The notes below the pieces were generated by a model, which was not told the origin of the DNA, made no database searches, and was given only the letters and a program-made list of their open reading frames with translations. Below, piece by piece: positions 12,851 through 25,300 of a DNA stretch of 64,000 nucleotides. The DNA is from Patiria miniata (lineage: Eukaryota; Echinodermata; Asteroidea; Valvatida; Asterinidae): positions 15,473,016-15,537,015 of the forward strand of contig NW_024037051.1 of assembly GCF_015706575.1 (NCBI RefSeq), written 5' to 3'. Position 1 is the first letter of the stretch. Each line of letters begins with the position of its first letter. The translations under genes were made by a program, and so were the position numbers.

Positions 12851-14053
12851 AAGTTCATATTGGTTGAACTTAAAACCAACATTACAGACATCAGACAATT
12901 AAGAAACAAAACACTTATGACAAATAACATCAGTGACCAACAAAAACGAATCAACTTTAAAAGATAGATTTGGAATTTCCGTTGGTATAAACAAGAATTT
13001 TAAACCACCTTATCAGGCTATGTCAATTTGGATTGTATTTGCTCTCAACTCCAAGACTTCATAGTGGTGCGCCAAACAAGGGCATAGCAAACACGGATTG
13101 TTCAAACACTTCACAATGCTGGAGTTTCCTGTGTGATTTGGCGTTTAATGCTGTCACATTGACTAGTACAGGAGTTCGTACATGTAGTCTGTGTATGTGT
13201 CTACGACACTTCAGGTTTAGCCCTCCATAGCTGGCTGTGTTTGGTCAGGGTCAAAGGGGAAAATCAAACAACTTCAGGGTCTACAACAGTACAAGTTTTA
13301 CAGCAGATAGTGCTGGCACTACCACCAACAGCCGCTGTCCCATTCTTGATAAGACTGTGTTGTGTAGTGCCTCGTGTTGTTGTTCGTATGTATCAAGGTT
13401 GTTCAAGTCCGATAGGATTGTTCCCACGTTAGAATGTTATCTCTGAATTGCAGCACTGATGCAAGTATTATGGTTTCAATCACTCCCGGCCCCTGATGTT
13501 TGTTTTACTGGCACCACACGAGGGCGCTGTGCGCTCTGATGTTTCACCCGAGCTGACAAATTGAAACAGGCATTGAATTTAATAGCTACATGATTGTATT
13601 TTTCACAATCACCAGCCATGCAGCAGCTAACTAAATTAGATTGAAAACTGCTAAGTTATACTCGGGATGATCACATTTCCAAACTTTGGCCATTACCCCT
13701 GCCTTGTCAATTCTTTTCGCCTGAAAATTGCCACAAGCAGACAAGATGAATTCAATGGGAGAATCTTACCCTTGTTGCCCTGCAGTAGGTAGGCCCATAC
13801 ATAATGCCTAGGATATCTAGTTACCCTCGTAAATTGCTTGTCACTTCGCCAGTTAGACTAGCTCTATCAATTCATTTGGCTCCATCAGGGCGGAAAACGT
13901 TCCGCGTGTTGTTCTGATTACTGTCGGGCACGTATGTGTTGACATACAATGTAATATTGCTCATTTTCTTCTCCCACTTGTCAGCTTTTGCTCTTCTTAT
14001 GATTTTCACTAATCAATTTGGGTTTCTTGCTCCTTTTTTTTTCTTTTCTGCAG

Positions 14054-14184
14054 AAATCAGCAAAGTGCGCAAGAACATGTACAACATCAACAACGACAAC
14101 ACGCCTCTCGTACTTCCAGAACCTCAAGGCCCAACAATCACACTCTCAGAGAAACTTTTTGTACCGGTCAAAACATACCCAGAT
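14054..14184 (+). CDS. QKI: QKI exon: end of Qua1 and linker into KH domain
   Basis: A 131-nt internal exon encoding 43 whole codons after two bases that complete a Glu codon (incoming phase 1, outgoing phase 0). It reads (E)ISKVRKNMYN, then VLPEPQGPTITLSEKL and FVPVKTYPD. In the family this segment follows the Qua1 helix (EEISRVRK in vertebrates) and ends just before the first KH strand; the ..EKLYVPVKEYPD motif of QKI is conserved. The middle is shorter and closer to insect HOW (LVLPEPEGP) than to vertebrate QKI. The acceptor is a strong T-rich tract ending tttctgcag at 14053 and the donor is gtaagt at 14185. The reading frame is open upstream only by chance (intron). The exon supplying the start codon and most of Qua1 is not visible upstream. 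Confidence 0.95.
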
Positions 14185-15264
14185 GTAAGTATTGTGGGAC
14201 CCTTAAGAATTTGTCTTCATTTGTTGGAAGACTGTTTGAGATGGGGGGGGGGGGGGGTAATAAATACTCATATAAAATGATTAGAAATGCATTACCCTAA
14301 AAGCATTGGTTAAGAGGGGGGGGTGGAGGTTAAGGTTAACAAGCTAACTGGGTCAGTTGTGGAAAGTGGCATTTCAACCCTGGACTATGGGCCTGAACTC
14401 GGGAGGATGAGTGACTCCCTCAAAGCTTAAATTGCATGGGTTGGCTTGCTCCTTGGTGATTCTACCTTCACTCTAGTCTCATTGGCTTAATTCTCAAGTG
14501 TGCATTAATATGCAGTTTCTTTTGATGCATGTGAAGATATTTAAATTAAGGTTACCCAGCATCAGACGCCAAAAGAACAACAACGTATCGACCGCTTTTT
14601 GACTTATAAATCTTAGATAATGAGGGACTTTTTCAAGCCCTTCTCTCAGACTTGCCCTTGCTCCCCGAAAATAATTTGCATGAAGTTGATAATAAAGATG
14701 ACGCCGATGATCACGACGGTGCCCTCCGCCAGGGCGGCGTGAAAGCGTCAATATTCCGGCCGCGTTCCCCGTTGCAGAGCCACTCAAGGACTCGAGTCTC
14801 ACTGGGCGGCACTTGTCACCTGCATCTGCGGCTGAGTTTACAGGCCCTTGAACCTGGACGACGAAGACTTAAAACTACTCTCTGTCTAGTTGCCGTTTGC
14901 TACTGTGGAGGACGTCCGAGCGTGATTTGCATATATGGCATCTCAGACATACCAACGAATGATAATAATACTGCCTGAACGGAATGTAAATTCTTTTCCC
15001 CCTGGTTATGTTTTGGTTTTTCCGTTGCGCGACGTTTCTTCAAGTTACTTATTGATTATTCGGGGTGCATCTTGAAAGATGTAATCAGTCAGACGTTATT
15101 CAAATAGAGTTGTACTGAATTGATGTTGCGTTTTCTGAGAACACAGAGCTGTTTTGAAAAGAAAGTTGATTGACATACATACATGTTGTTTTTGTAGTTG
15201 GCACAGTTCACTTTTTCCCTTGTTTATGAGGGAGAATGGTTCCTGTTCTTATTGAAATGTAAAC

Positions 15265-15395
15265 AATAGTATACAAAATTAACATGGTTTGAGGGTGGAC
15301 AGTCGATATTAGCTCCCCTCGGTATTGCCAATACCGAGGGGAGCTTATGTCGACTATCCACTCGAAATAAACCATGTTGTATTTTACTATACCTC
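15265..15395. repeat. Long inverted repeat (hairpin) with perfect 17-bp centre
   Basis: The centre is AGCTCCCCTCGGTATTG, one base, then its exact complement (15311-15327 and 15329-15345). Similarity continues outward for about 65 nt per arm with a few mismatches and indels (for example GTCGA and AACATGGTTT in both arms). Confidence 0.8.
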
Positions 15396-17059
15396 ATACA
15401 AAAATCAGTTGCCAAATGTTGCCGTCGCTGTTTTTAGTAGAGGAGGCATCTTTATTGTCCACAATGTTCTCCAGTTCTGCATCATTGAGCTCGGGAAAAC
15501 GCTGATTAACAGTTATGTGTGCCTCCATCTTTTCATGTGTAGCTAGGGCCGTGTTTGCGCGTGCGTACTATACCTGTGCGACAGTTAATGATTGCTTAGT
15601 AAAGCGCATGCGTAGTAGACGACTGCAAGGGGTAACCCATGTGATGCGTGAATACTCTCGTCCGCGCTTGGTAAACTGCAAAAAGTAGCGGCTGGCACTT
15701 CAGGGTGAATGGACCAGTGAGAATTCAGCTCTCTATCATGAATATGTAGGAGGTATTATGATTTCAAATAAGTGATTTCATTTCTTGTGATGCAATAGTT
15801 GGTCGTATTTAATAAAAAAACTTTTGGGACACCTGCTGTATTTTCAAGTTCATCGCAAATCCTCACAAATCTACCACAAGCCGATTTCAAATCAAGTCAC
15901 TAGTTATTCAAATGATGTCTGACAAATGCATTCTATTGTTTTTATTCGTCCCTTGTTTTTGCGTGACTGGACTTATGAACTGACCGTGTGATTTACTTGT
16001 GACCAGACTTGTGATGACCAGACTCGACCACAGCACTAATATCCTGGCTCTTCTGATACTCTGCCATCCGTCTCAGGCTCTCAGCAAAAGCAGTGAGACC
16101 TCGCATGAACTCTGCCTGCACTGTGTTGTTCTAGAAAACAGCCATTATTACATTAGATTACGCCATGTAATATATCGCGCATCATTTCTCCGTCCGATCC
16201 CTCCTCGCGTAATTGGCTTTTCTGGGGGAATTCACTGGAGATTGTCTTTGAATCCTCTCTCAAGAGGTTGCAAATTTGCAAGAAACGGAGTGTCTCTAAA
16301 ACATCCCCTTTTCTCCAATATCGCCGGATTTGGAACTCGATTCCATGAAAATTAGACTGCATCCTGGATGTGTCCTTTTTGAAGGAGTCAACTTTTTGTT
16401 TTCCAGTTGGCCTACATGTACATGTGTATGGATTATAATACTGATCCAATAAAATCACGTTTTTCTTTCACATGCAAAGTGACCATATTTAATGCAAATG
16501 AGAAACCCTTTTTTTGATAAGCATGTAAAAACTGCACTAGTCAGTTCAAAGACTATAGTCTCAATTCTTTTACAAGCACAAAAGCTAGTAATCAGACAAT
16601 AACAAATTTCAGCCACTTTTATTCATATTGCAGTGAAGGTCAATTTGAATCGGGCTTCATTCCTCCTCAGTGCTTGGCTGATTGCCATACACATACCCTG
16701 CCTTCTCCAGACAATTTAGTTTGTCGGTGCTTAGAAAGTCGCGCTTAATTAAGCCCTGCTGCAGTTAACAACGGAAATGTCATATACGCGGCGTATTATT
16801 CATGCCCGGAAAGCGTACCTACATTGTACACAATCTACATAATTACAGACAACAATATCCCCGCCGGCAATTTCAGTTATACTGTATGCTGCGGTCGGTT
16901 TACATGTTAATGAGTTTGTGTCGGCGGGGTGGCTATGAGTCTCGTGGGGCCAAGACGGGATTGGCTTTGGAAAACAGGAAAATGGCACGTGACGACATTT
17001 TTGAAGAATCAACATTTGTCAACCTTGTTAATGGGTGTCTGTCAACAAACAGATGCTCC

Positions 17060-17150
17060 CAGGCAGATATCTGGATGGTTTGGAGCTGGATTCGAACCTC
17101 CCGTTTGCTGATCTAAAAAAAGACCAGTCCCACCGATGACTTGATGATAC
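17060..17150 (-). repeat. tRNA-like SINE fragment (B box)
   Basis: On the minus strand there is a perfect polymerase III B box, GGTTCGAATCC (17088-17098), preceded by a 7-bp anticodon-arm-like stem with a T-rich loop. The A box is unclear, so this is probably an old tRNA-derived SINE or pseudogene rather than a tRNA gene. Confidence 0.4.
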
Positions 17151-17589
17151 ACATTCCTTTCAACATTTCCCCTCCTCTTGTTGCATTTAGCACCTCACAT
17201 AGCCCACCAATCCCCCATCATGTGATGCGATCAAGCTAAATGAGTCGTTTGTCAGGAATTTTAATTTGGAGATACAGGCTAAAATAGGGCCACTTCATTG
17301 CATCACTTCATCACATCGCTTGGTGTTCTGACTTCCATAATTGTTGAACTAAAGATGGTATCAGCATGCGGTTTTCACAACAGTAATGCTGAGGTTGTAC
17401 TCTTTTCAAATCTGTAATTTTGTTGGACCAGGGTCGACAAACGACTCATGTAGCTTGATGGCATCATATACCGGTATGCACAAGTATGGTAGTCTTGCCC
17501 CCTCCCCAAATTAATCCACCTTACATTGTAAATCAAACCACATTTTGACTTGAAGTTGAACTATGTACATGTACTTCAGGCCAATCTCA

Positions 17590-17790
17590 ATGAGCTGCTA
17601 CTTAGCACAAACAGAAATTGCTTAGCCCAAACAAAAATTGCTTAGCGCAGTCATGTTATGCACGGCAAAAAGCAGGGCCCAATTTCATGGCTCTGCTTAC
17701 CGTTAGCCAAAAATCCCTGCTTACTGGATAGCAGAAAATTTCATGCTTATGGTTAGCATGTACCAGTTAGCAATTAACCTGGGTCCATGC
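17590..17790. repeat. GCTTAGCAC / TTTCATGGCTCTGCTTAC dispersed repeat
   Basis: Repeated words AATTGCTTAGC(A/C) followed by GGGCCCAATTTCATGGCTC and GCTTAC. Similar material is found at about 28735-28920 and 56395-56470. Confidence 0.5.
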
Positions 17791-18636
17791 GCATCCTTAC
17801 ATCCCGTTATTTAAGATTCTGTGTTTACAGGGTTAGCACAGAATGGTGATCGTAGGTGCGGAATACTGTCATGAAAATGGGTCCTGACTATGCACATTGC
17901 TTGTAACTGTTCTTAGCTGATTTATGCTAAGCACATATTTTTGTCGCCCTGCGTTCCATGTGACTGGCCCCTCTGATCTCACATCGTTATGAGCTTTGTG
18001 CAAGGGGCCAGAAAGCACATGGCACTGTGCCCACATCACAGCGCAGGGAGCTACTGAATAAACCATCGGCTAGGCTCTTTCCCTTAACACCTCCCAACCC
18101 ATCGCCGTCATTGTTCATTTAACCAGCGATGTATCTGACCGTTTGGCTGTCCCCATAGGCGCTAAACGGCAATAAAGAAAAGAACTCCTGGCTATCTATC
18201 CCTCGAGGGACTTCTGTGTTTGCTCCTTAGCAGACAGTAAGAAATGAAGTCCGCTTTCTCATGTCGTTAAATGATAACTGACTTATTATGATTTCTAATG
18301 CATGAAATTGATACTGCCCAATTAAAAATTGACCAGTTTACCGGGAGTGTGCTTGCAAGTATGATGGAATGTAACATGTGGACTGTTTATTAATTAATTT
18401 TCAGATGGTTAGTTAAGAATGCCATTAGTGAGATATCTCAATGTTTTAATTCTTTGAAATTGAATATCCTTTACTGGTAATTGTGAAATTGATCGGCCAA
18501 ATAGAGTCACAAGTTCGAAAAAGGTTCCTTTGAGTAATAGGCATTTTTACAAATCCTTGCATACCAGTAATCCACAAGAATAGTCAATATTTTCACCAAC
18601 ATACCAGTACTGATACAATATAACAGATATTAAGAT

Positions 18637-19022
18637 TAGAGCTGTCCATTTTCAAATAATTAAGTATTCGATTACTCGAAACTGTGTTTGACCGAATATT
18701 CAGATGTTCAAAACTGCCAGCTGCCAATGCGTGCCGTGCCGGTCAAAAGTTGCATGCATAGCACGCCAGTTAAAATTTGTGTGCCGAGATCGATATGGAG
18801 TGTTTTGCAGTAAGTATCTTATAAATGTCAAGGGCTTTCACCTGCTAAAAGGATGGAAACAATGAACGACCATCGACAAAAAAGTTACTGTGAACCAAAA
18901 AAAGTGTACAATAAAACGCTACGACAGTTGTGTGTGTATGTGCGTAGTTTTTGTGTTTCAAATATTTAAAAGCGGCAAAGAATTATTCTAATGTTGGGTT
19001 GATGATCGAATATTCAGCCCTA
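18637..19022. mobile_element. 386-bp hAT-like MITE
   Basis: Ends TAGAGCTG.. and ..CAGCCCTA form a short TIR with one mismatch, with CGAATATTCAG words inside. Flanks are ATTAAGAT (18629-18636) and ATTCAGAT (19023-19030), an 8-bp target duplication with one mismatch, the size typical of hAT elements. No transposase frame. Confidence 0.7.
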
Positions 19023-20854
19023 ATTCAGATGTCACACTGATTGAAAATGCTCTTTTTATTGCAAATGAAAAATTAATTAGCCAAAGAAATATTTCTGTAA
19101 GACTCATTTTGTGGTTTCCTATCTCAAATAGTTGAATAGTTGGGTTGATGTGTGCATTACAGTTTAAACACTCGCTTGCTCAGTAATTTACATGTGACAT
19201 CCTATCACGTCTACACGTGCACGTACACGTATGCGGCATGCTTGAACGGCAAAAGCACACTGCTCCTTGACACCGTGTTGTAAGAACACACGTGTGCATG
19301 TAACACATTAAGTAGCAGCTCACTGAAGTGCAAAGTTGAGTAGCAGCGATCACCAAACATTTTGTTTGCGTGGTTTGCCTCCACAATTAGTTATTCATTA
19401 GAACTCGCTCCTGTGAAGTATGAATAATGTGGTCATTTGAAGAAGAACAAAAAAATTATGTTCAAAAACTCAGTAAATCAACAAGTTATGGATTTGGTTA
19501 ACTACCAGTATGGGGTCACGCTTCTACTGGAAAGGGGTGTGTCAAAGTGATCCTGGTAAATTTTGACTGCAAAGAAAGTGAGATGAGATGTGATAACTTC
19601 ATCTTTTGTACGTACAATGTACATACCATATTACAATTTCATGATTAGTATGTTCATAAAAATCACTAAGAACAGGTGAAAGAGGACATACAACATCCTT
19701 GTACCCTCGGGCAACGACACACTGCATTTTCAAGTTGCACATCATGTTGGGCCTGCTTTACATGTAAAGACTGCGACGGTGCCACACATCAGTGCCTCAA
19801 GTGCAGTGAGGAACTTTTGCGTGCCGGATCCCAACCGGCGGAGCATGTTGTTTTCCGGTGACAATATGTCTGGGGTGCGGTGAAGATCAGCTCAGATCAA
19901 TAATTTACAGAGTGTTGAGTCCACTAGCCCCAGCCTTCCGTTCTGGCAAAGGTGTCATGATCCTGCTCAGTGCGTGCAGAAGCGCGTCCTTCGCAAGGTG
20001 TGGCGGTACCTTAAAAAAACCTGAAACAAGCTTGTAGTACTAGCAATATCTTGGATTTCATAAAGCAGACCATTGTAAGCATCTTGATATCAGAATGTTA
20101 AATAATCGATATGAAATCCAATATCGACAATATTCGATACATGTACATGCATATCGATTATCCCATGTAAAAGTTGAAGACCATAAAGATGACACTTTGA
20201 TTAAAAAAACAAAACACTATTTAAGTCCCAATTTTCCGCGGCTTTCTCTGGAGCATATTGCTCAACTTTTTAAAACGAATCTCAGCACTGAGAGTTTGTC
20301 CAGAACGTATGGTTTCTTCCGAGTTTTACATTGGGGTACGGCTACACCAAGAATTGGGGTCACAAAATTATAACTTTGAATTGAGCTCTTGATTGAGCGT
20401 GTGAAACTTGCACGTAGTATCTACCGGTACTGTTACTCATTGTGGGCCACTTTTTAAGATAAAATTTGATACAAAAAGTAAAACTGTTAACATCTACCAG
20501 CTTTGTTTTCCCCTACATTTTATGCACGAATATACTTGTCTGAAATATCCATTTGCTGAATCAATTAAAGAAAAGCGATACTTCAAAACAAGTCCTGCTG
20601 TTATCACTGATATACTGACTATTCAAATTGATATCTATCTGTGTGGTCATCTGCATATCCCATCTGATCAGCACCACGTCTGCTGCAACTTGAAGCCTGC
20701 TTACTTTTTTTTTAACATCTGTCCAGATGGCATTTCATATTCAGAGTTCGCAAAAGTTCAAGGAAAGGAAGAAAATGATTAAACAGAAGAGTCCTGTGAA
20801 TTAATTTGTCTAAGGTCTAAGCTGACCTATGAAATAGAGCACTGTGCATACATG

Positions 20855-21000
20855 TAGCACGGTTCATACTTCATGCGAATTTGATGTCAAATACATTCGC
20901 GAAATTCACCTGAATTGAAATATGTTCAACTTTTACGAATTCGCAGCGTGAATACTTGCCATGATGTCACAAATTCGCGCCTAGTATGAACCGGCCTTAA
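20855..21000. mobile_element. MITE copy A of the GGTTCATACTT family
   Basis: The left end ACGGTTCATACTT and right end AGTATGAACCGGCCTTAA are complementary. The interior carries TTGAAATATGTTCAACTTTT and GAATTCGCAGCG. Related to the 35873 and 49197 copies. Confidence 0.7.
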
Positions 21001-22110
21001 GTTGTGAAATTGACGTTGGTTTCAAAATACGTGTGGCTTTGTCATCCCTATGAATTGAAACATGCCAACGATTGTTGGTTGTCCACTTTGACACTTAAGT
21101 TTGAATCCTTGTTTGCAGCTTGGTTTTTTGTTTTTGTTTTAAATTAACACATTTTCTTGATTGAAGTTGATGCATTTTCAAGTTGACGAATGTCCCATTC
21201 CCATTATAAAAAGAACATTTTGTAAAGCACGAATGTCCAATCTAGAGTTGTTAATTTACCAAAATTACGTGGCTTGGATATTTTTAGGCCAAGCTTTCAT
21301 TGAAAGTAATATGAGTGGACGTGTGCGGCATCTGTAAATATGGCCATTGCAAATGAATTGTATGCACTGTTGATCATGCGCAAAGTAAACTACAAAATGT
21401 GAATTGGCCTCAAACTAGGAGGGTAGCAAAAGGAAATGATCTAGTTTGTTTGGGTGAAATGCCACAGTCTGATGACCATCGCTGACGTCATGAAATTAGC
21501 CTTGCTTTTTGATATTTGGCTTTTAGTGCAAAAAGGGCCCTGAGCGTTTATTTTTGTACATTGTACTTGAGTAACGCAAAAAAATATAGCTCTTGCGTAC
21601 GTACGTGCAAAACCTGAGATCATATTCATCTTTCAGGCTTAACAAAACATTCCTGCTGAACGTTTCACCTCTGAAGTGAAATGGATATTAGTCTCCCATG
21701 TGTGGTTGACTCGTCATTTCATCATTGCTCTTAAAATAGGAAGGACAGTATCGCGATGGGAAAAAAAATGATTCAAAGACCTTTACAAGACACACTTCAT
21801 GGCTATTCCCCGGACGATCACTCATCACACACTCCACATGAAAGCAATCTTGGAGTTGAATTTGCAAGAAATATGCCAAATGGCGGGGCGCCAGCGCAAC
21901 ACAACTCAATAATGTTCTCAAGCCTTAATCGAATGTTAATAATGCACTGTACGGCAAGGAATATTACACCGGTGCCCATTGCTTGAGTACTTGGCACTTC
22001 CATGCGTGTTTTTGTAATATGTGGCTTAATTAGTTACACAGAAACTCTGGTTGATCTATTGCCAATATTTAAATTCTTGCACTGACTCTGCATGTACATG
22101 TAGGAAACTA

Positions 22111-22350
22111 GAAAGCACTCAGAGACCGCAAACCTCCGCCAAGGCTAAACAATTCCCTGCCACATTGTCAGTACAAAATCAGTCCAAAATCTAATCAATT
22201 TGTACTTGTACCAAGGACCACCCCTTAAGAAAATTTTCATGAAATCCGTCCATAACTTTTTGAGTTATCCTGTTCACAGACAACCAGCCAACCAACAAAC
22301 AAACAAACCAAAGCTGATGAAAACATAACATCCTTGGCTGAGGCAATAAG
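22111..22350. mobile_element. Dispersed repeat with CCTCCGCCAAGG ends and retroelement-like tail
   Basis: Left AACCTCCGCCAAGGC and right CCTTGGCTGAGGCAAT are near-perfect inverted ends. The interior includes ATGAAATCCGTCCATAAC, TTTTTGAGTTAT and an AACC/AAAC-rich run, wording I recognise as a widespread invertebrate repeat. Class uncertain (SINE/RTE tail or MITE). Confidence 0.55.
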
Positions 22351-25300
22351 TTTTGTTCAGGGAAAAGACTGGTCAGTCCATTTTTTTCAAAGTTCAGCCC
22401 CTACCCCCTGCTGAAATCGTCCAAATAAATCACATTCCTTCGGCCATTCTCGGCATTCCATAGGAAAGGGCTCTGGTCATTCAGCAGGCACAGCTGTCTG
22501 GTTATAGAGGAGGAGTGTCAGGCTTTTTTTTATTATCTGCAAGATTTAAGAAGAAAACAAGAAGTAGTGAAGGGTATGGAAATGTTCGTAATGATATCTG
22601 TTGTGTGATGATAGATGAGAGATTATTATTTGATTTGAAAGACGAGCGCTGTTGGCTTACTGACATTTCAAAAGTGTCCTGACATTTTACGCTTTGCTTG
22701 TGCCTGCAATCGCTTAAAGAATTGGAACTTGAATCCGGGTGCGCTAACACTTAGCTTTGATGTGGAAGAACGGACTCTTTCCCTCCAGAAATGTGACATT
22801 ATCACAAATAAAGTTCCACTGAAAATATTTATGTAGGCCAAAGGGCTATGACTTAATGCTTGGCGTAACTTCTGGACTTTCCTGATTCCGATCTGTTTAC
22901 AGAATTGTGTTCAATGATCCATGTTTCCCAACTGCTAAATTTACACACACAAATCGCACGGGGGAACTTCTATTGACTTTCCCCTGCCAGAATTCCTCAG
23001 TCTTTTTAGAAATGGTGCATTCTTGCAAGAGAATTGAGTTTTCAAAGCGTCTCCTGCACCATTTATTCAAGCTCTCTTTTCTTGAAGGAAAAAAACCCCA
23101 GTAATTACCTTCAGGCTTGCAGGTTCTCCAGAGGTGATGAAAACCTCTTTTGAAAGTCTTGCCCCCTCCCTTTTGTCCGAGGGTTCCTCAAGGCTCCTTC
23201 CAGGGACCTGTCTTGCACCCCTCTAGTACCCCTACTCAATTGTCTCGTTACTCAACAGTTGAATGCTTGTCAATAAGTGCTTTCTTCCTTTTGGTTCCTT
23301 GGAAAAGATATGTGCTGATAAGCCCCTTCGTTTTTTCAAACCTCTGCTAATGTTTGCTATCGGTACTTTCTGCAATTTCTGAGGGCTTGTTTTTTATGAG
23401 CCTCTACTCACTTCCTTTTAGATGTGCTAAAATTTCCGGCAGTTAAAAACTTTCTAAATTGTAAAACTGTAATACCAATTGACAGCTTTTTCCTGGAGTA
23501 GGAAGAAATAAATAAACTACCATGTTAAGCATATGTAAACTCGTAATTGTTTCCAAACAATATGGAAAGGGTCTTTCCGGAATCTGCCAAAAAAATCCAG
23601 CACTGTGCCATAACTCGGTGGTCACAACCTCTTCTCATGTAGAACGCTCTGTTCATTCGTACAAAATGTACTTCAAACGAAAAGGGGACGTCAAAACCCA
23701 TGTGAAATAACAGTTCTGAATCCAACAGAATACTGCAAACCCTGGGCTTTGATATTGAAGAGTTCGGACTAGTGTACGTCCGTAGTCCTAGTCCTTGTAC
23801 AGAAAACATTAACGTAGATGCACTTTTGTACGATTTGCAATCATTGCAAACAAAAGTCAATTCCATAAACACAGGTGGCTTAGTTTCCTGTACACCTGTC
23901 TTTTTAAAAAATGTACATGTACATGCACATGTAATTTCCAATTACAAAATTAGTACAAGTGTACATGTATATAAACCGGCACTTTCAAATTCATAAATCA
24001 TAGCAATATTAATTTAAGAATTCGTTGTGTATGTATTATTTCCTACGTGCATAAAGTGAAAAGCGTAAACATCCCCAAATTCTTGAAATATTTTTCTTCA
24101 GAAGTTGCTTCCGGGTCAGAAAAATCAATTTCTGCGGTATTATGGTCCAGTGGCCCGTATTATTACTTAATGGTAGATCAGACTTTTGCAGGTCAAAACC
24201 CCGAATTTGGCACCAAGCGACCAACACCCTAGTGTGCTGTGGGGAGACCCTCTGTCACAGCGTTGGTCTCTCGCCCACTGAACAGTGTTCAGTTTGCTGA
24301 CATTTGCGGCAATATTGTGTAGGAGTATGGGGGCGTCATTGTAGCCGGCCTGTTCACAGAGTGGCCTTGGGTAACCCATTTTGAGTTTTCTGACAAACAA
24401 AAATCAACAAATCAGCAATAATATCATGCATGAGCAGTCATACTATGAACTGGAAATGACAAATGAGTTTTACTGAATACACGTATCTACACACGGAAAC
24501 TGTACCTGTACTGATGCAACACAAGGAAAAACACACATTCATTTTGAACACGATTGGTCAACATTTTCAGCTAACTTTTATTATACCAGTTGGAAACCTT
24601 ATCAATTTTGTTCATCTTTTTCAGTGTATCTCTAGAGAGCAGATATATGAATCCTTGTTGTAGTTTGTACAATAAGATTGACTATCCTTTGTCATTTCGG
24701 TGGTTCATTTGATGGACGGGGTGAAATACGTACTGTACATGTACAATATCCATTAATTACTTGAAATTTACAATGATCTCAGTCACAACACACAAATGAG
24801 ACATTCAACATAATTTTGTCTAATCTGTGATAAGTTTGACCGTTATTACACAAACTTAACCCCCAAAATTATTCACAAATTCTATTTACAGTGCAGCTAG
24901 TGTACCTACTGCACTACATGTAAATTTACCATTCACTGAAGTACCAGTGTGGCTTAAAGCACAAATGACAACATTCCAAGTTCATAAATTACACAGAAAC
25001 AGTCTTGTGTTGGGGAATGCCTGCTGTCAGCCAGCTTTTATTATCAGGAATTCACTTTCTTTTCTGAAGAGGCGGCTCCTGACATTTCAATAAAAGTTGA
25101 CATTCCATACTTGGCCCAGTATGCTGGACTTTTATTGTGGGCCGGCCTTGACTGGCTTTTGTGGTGGAGATGAAATGGAGTGTTTTTGTTTAGGATCACA
25201 ATTGGAGAAAAAAAAAATCAGTTGAAAAAGCATTCAGTTATACTACCTACATGTGTATAGTCGGTGAATTGTATAAAAGATGAGATGATAAAATACATGT

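Larger units (their letters stand above)
1..14053. other. Non-coding: QKI intron 1 and/or upstream DNA
   Basis: No convincing exon was found on either strand; short open frames here have no family features and no flanking splice logic. Contents recognised and listed separately: a CTGAATCC-type repeat block (3290-3650), two TTAA-flanked MITEs, a diverged tandem repeat (about 6990-7270), a 353-bp inverted-repeat element (8994-9346), an ATT microsatellite and a TGTACATG-rich block near 12.25-12.85 kb. If QKI exon 1 lies further left, this is intron 1; if it was missed here, part is promoter. Confidence 0.7.

Noticed and set aside
1..14053. First coding exon of QKI (Qua1, start codon)
   Set aside because: I searched for a frame ending in LLDE-type sequence followed by GT and found none; it probably lies left of the window.
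17088..17098. tRNA gene
   Set aside because: Perfect B box but no clear A box and no paired acceptor stem; kept only as a SINE-like fragment.
23525..23941. 138-codon minus-strand open frame, the longest in the window
   Set aside because: No domain, no repeated family motif, biased composition and no fitting splice context; expected by chance in 64 kb.
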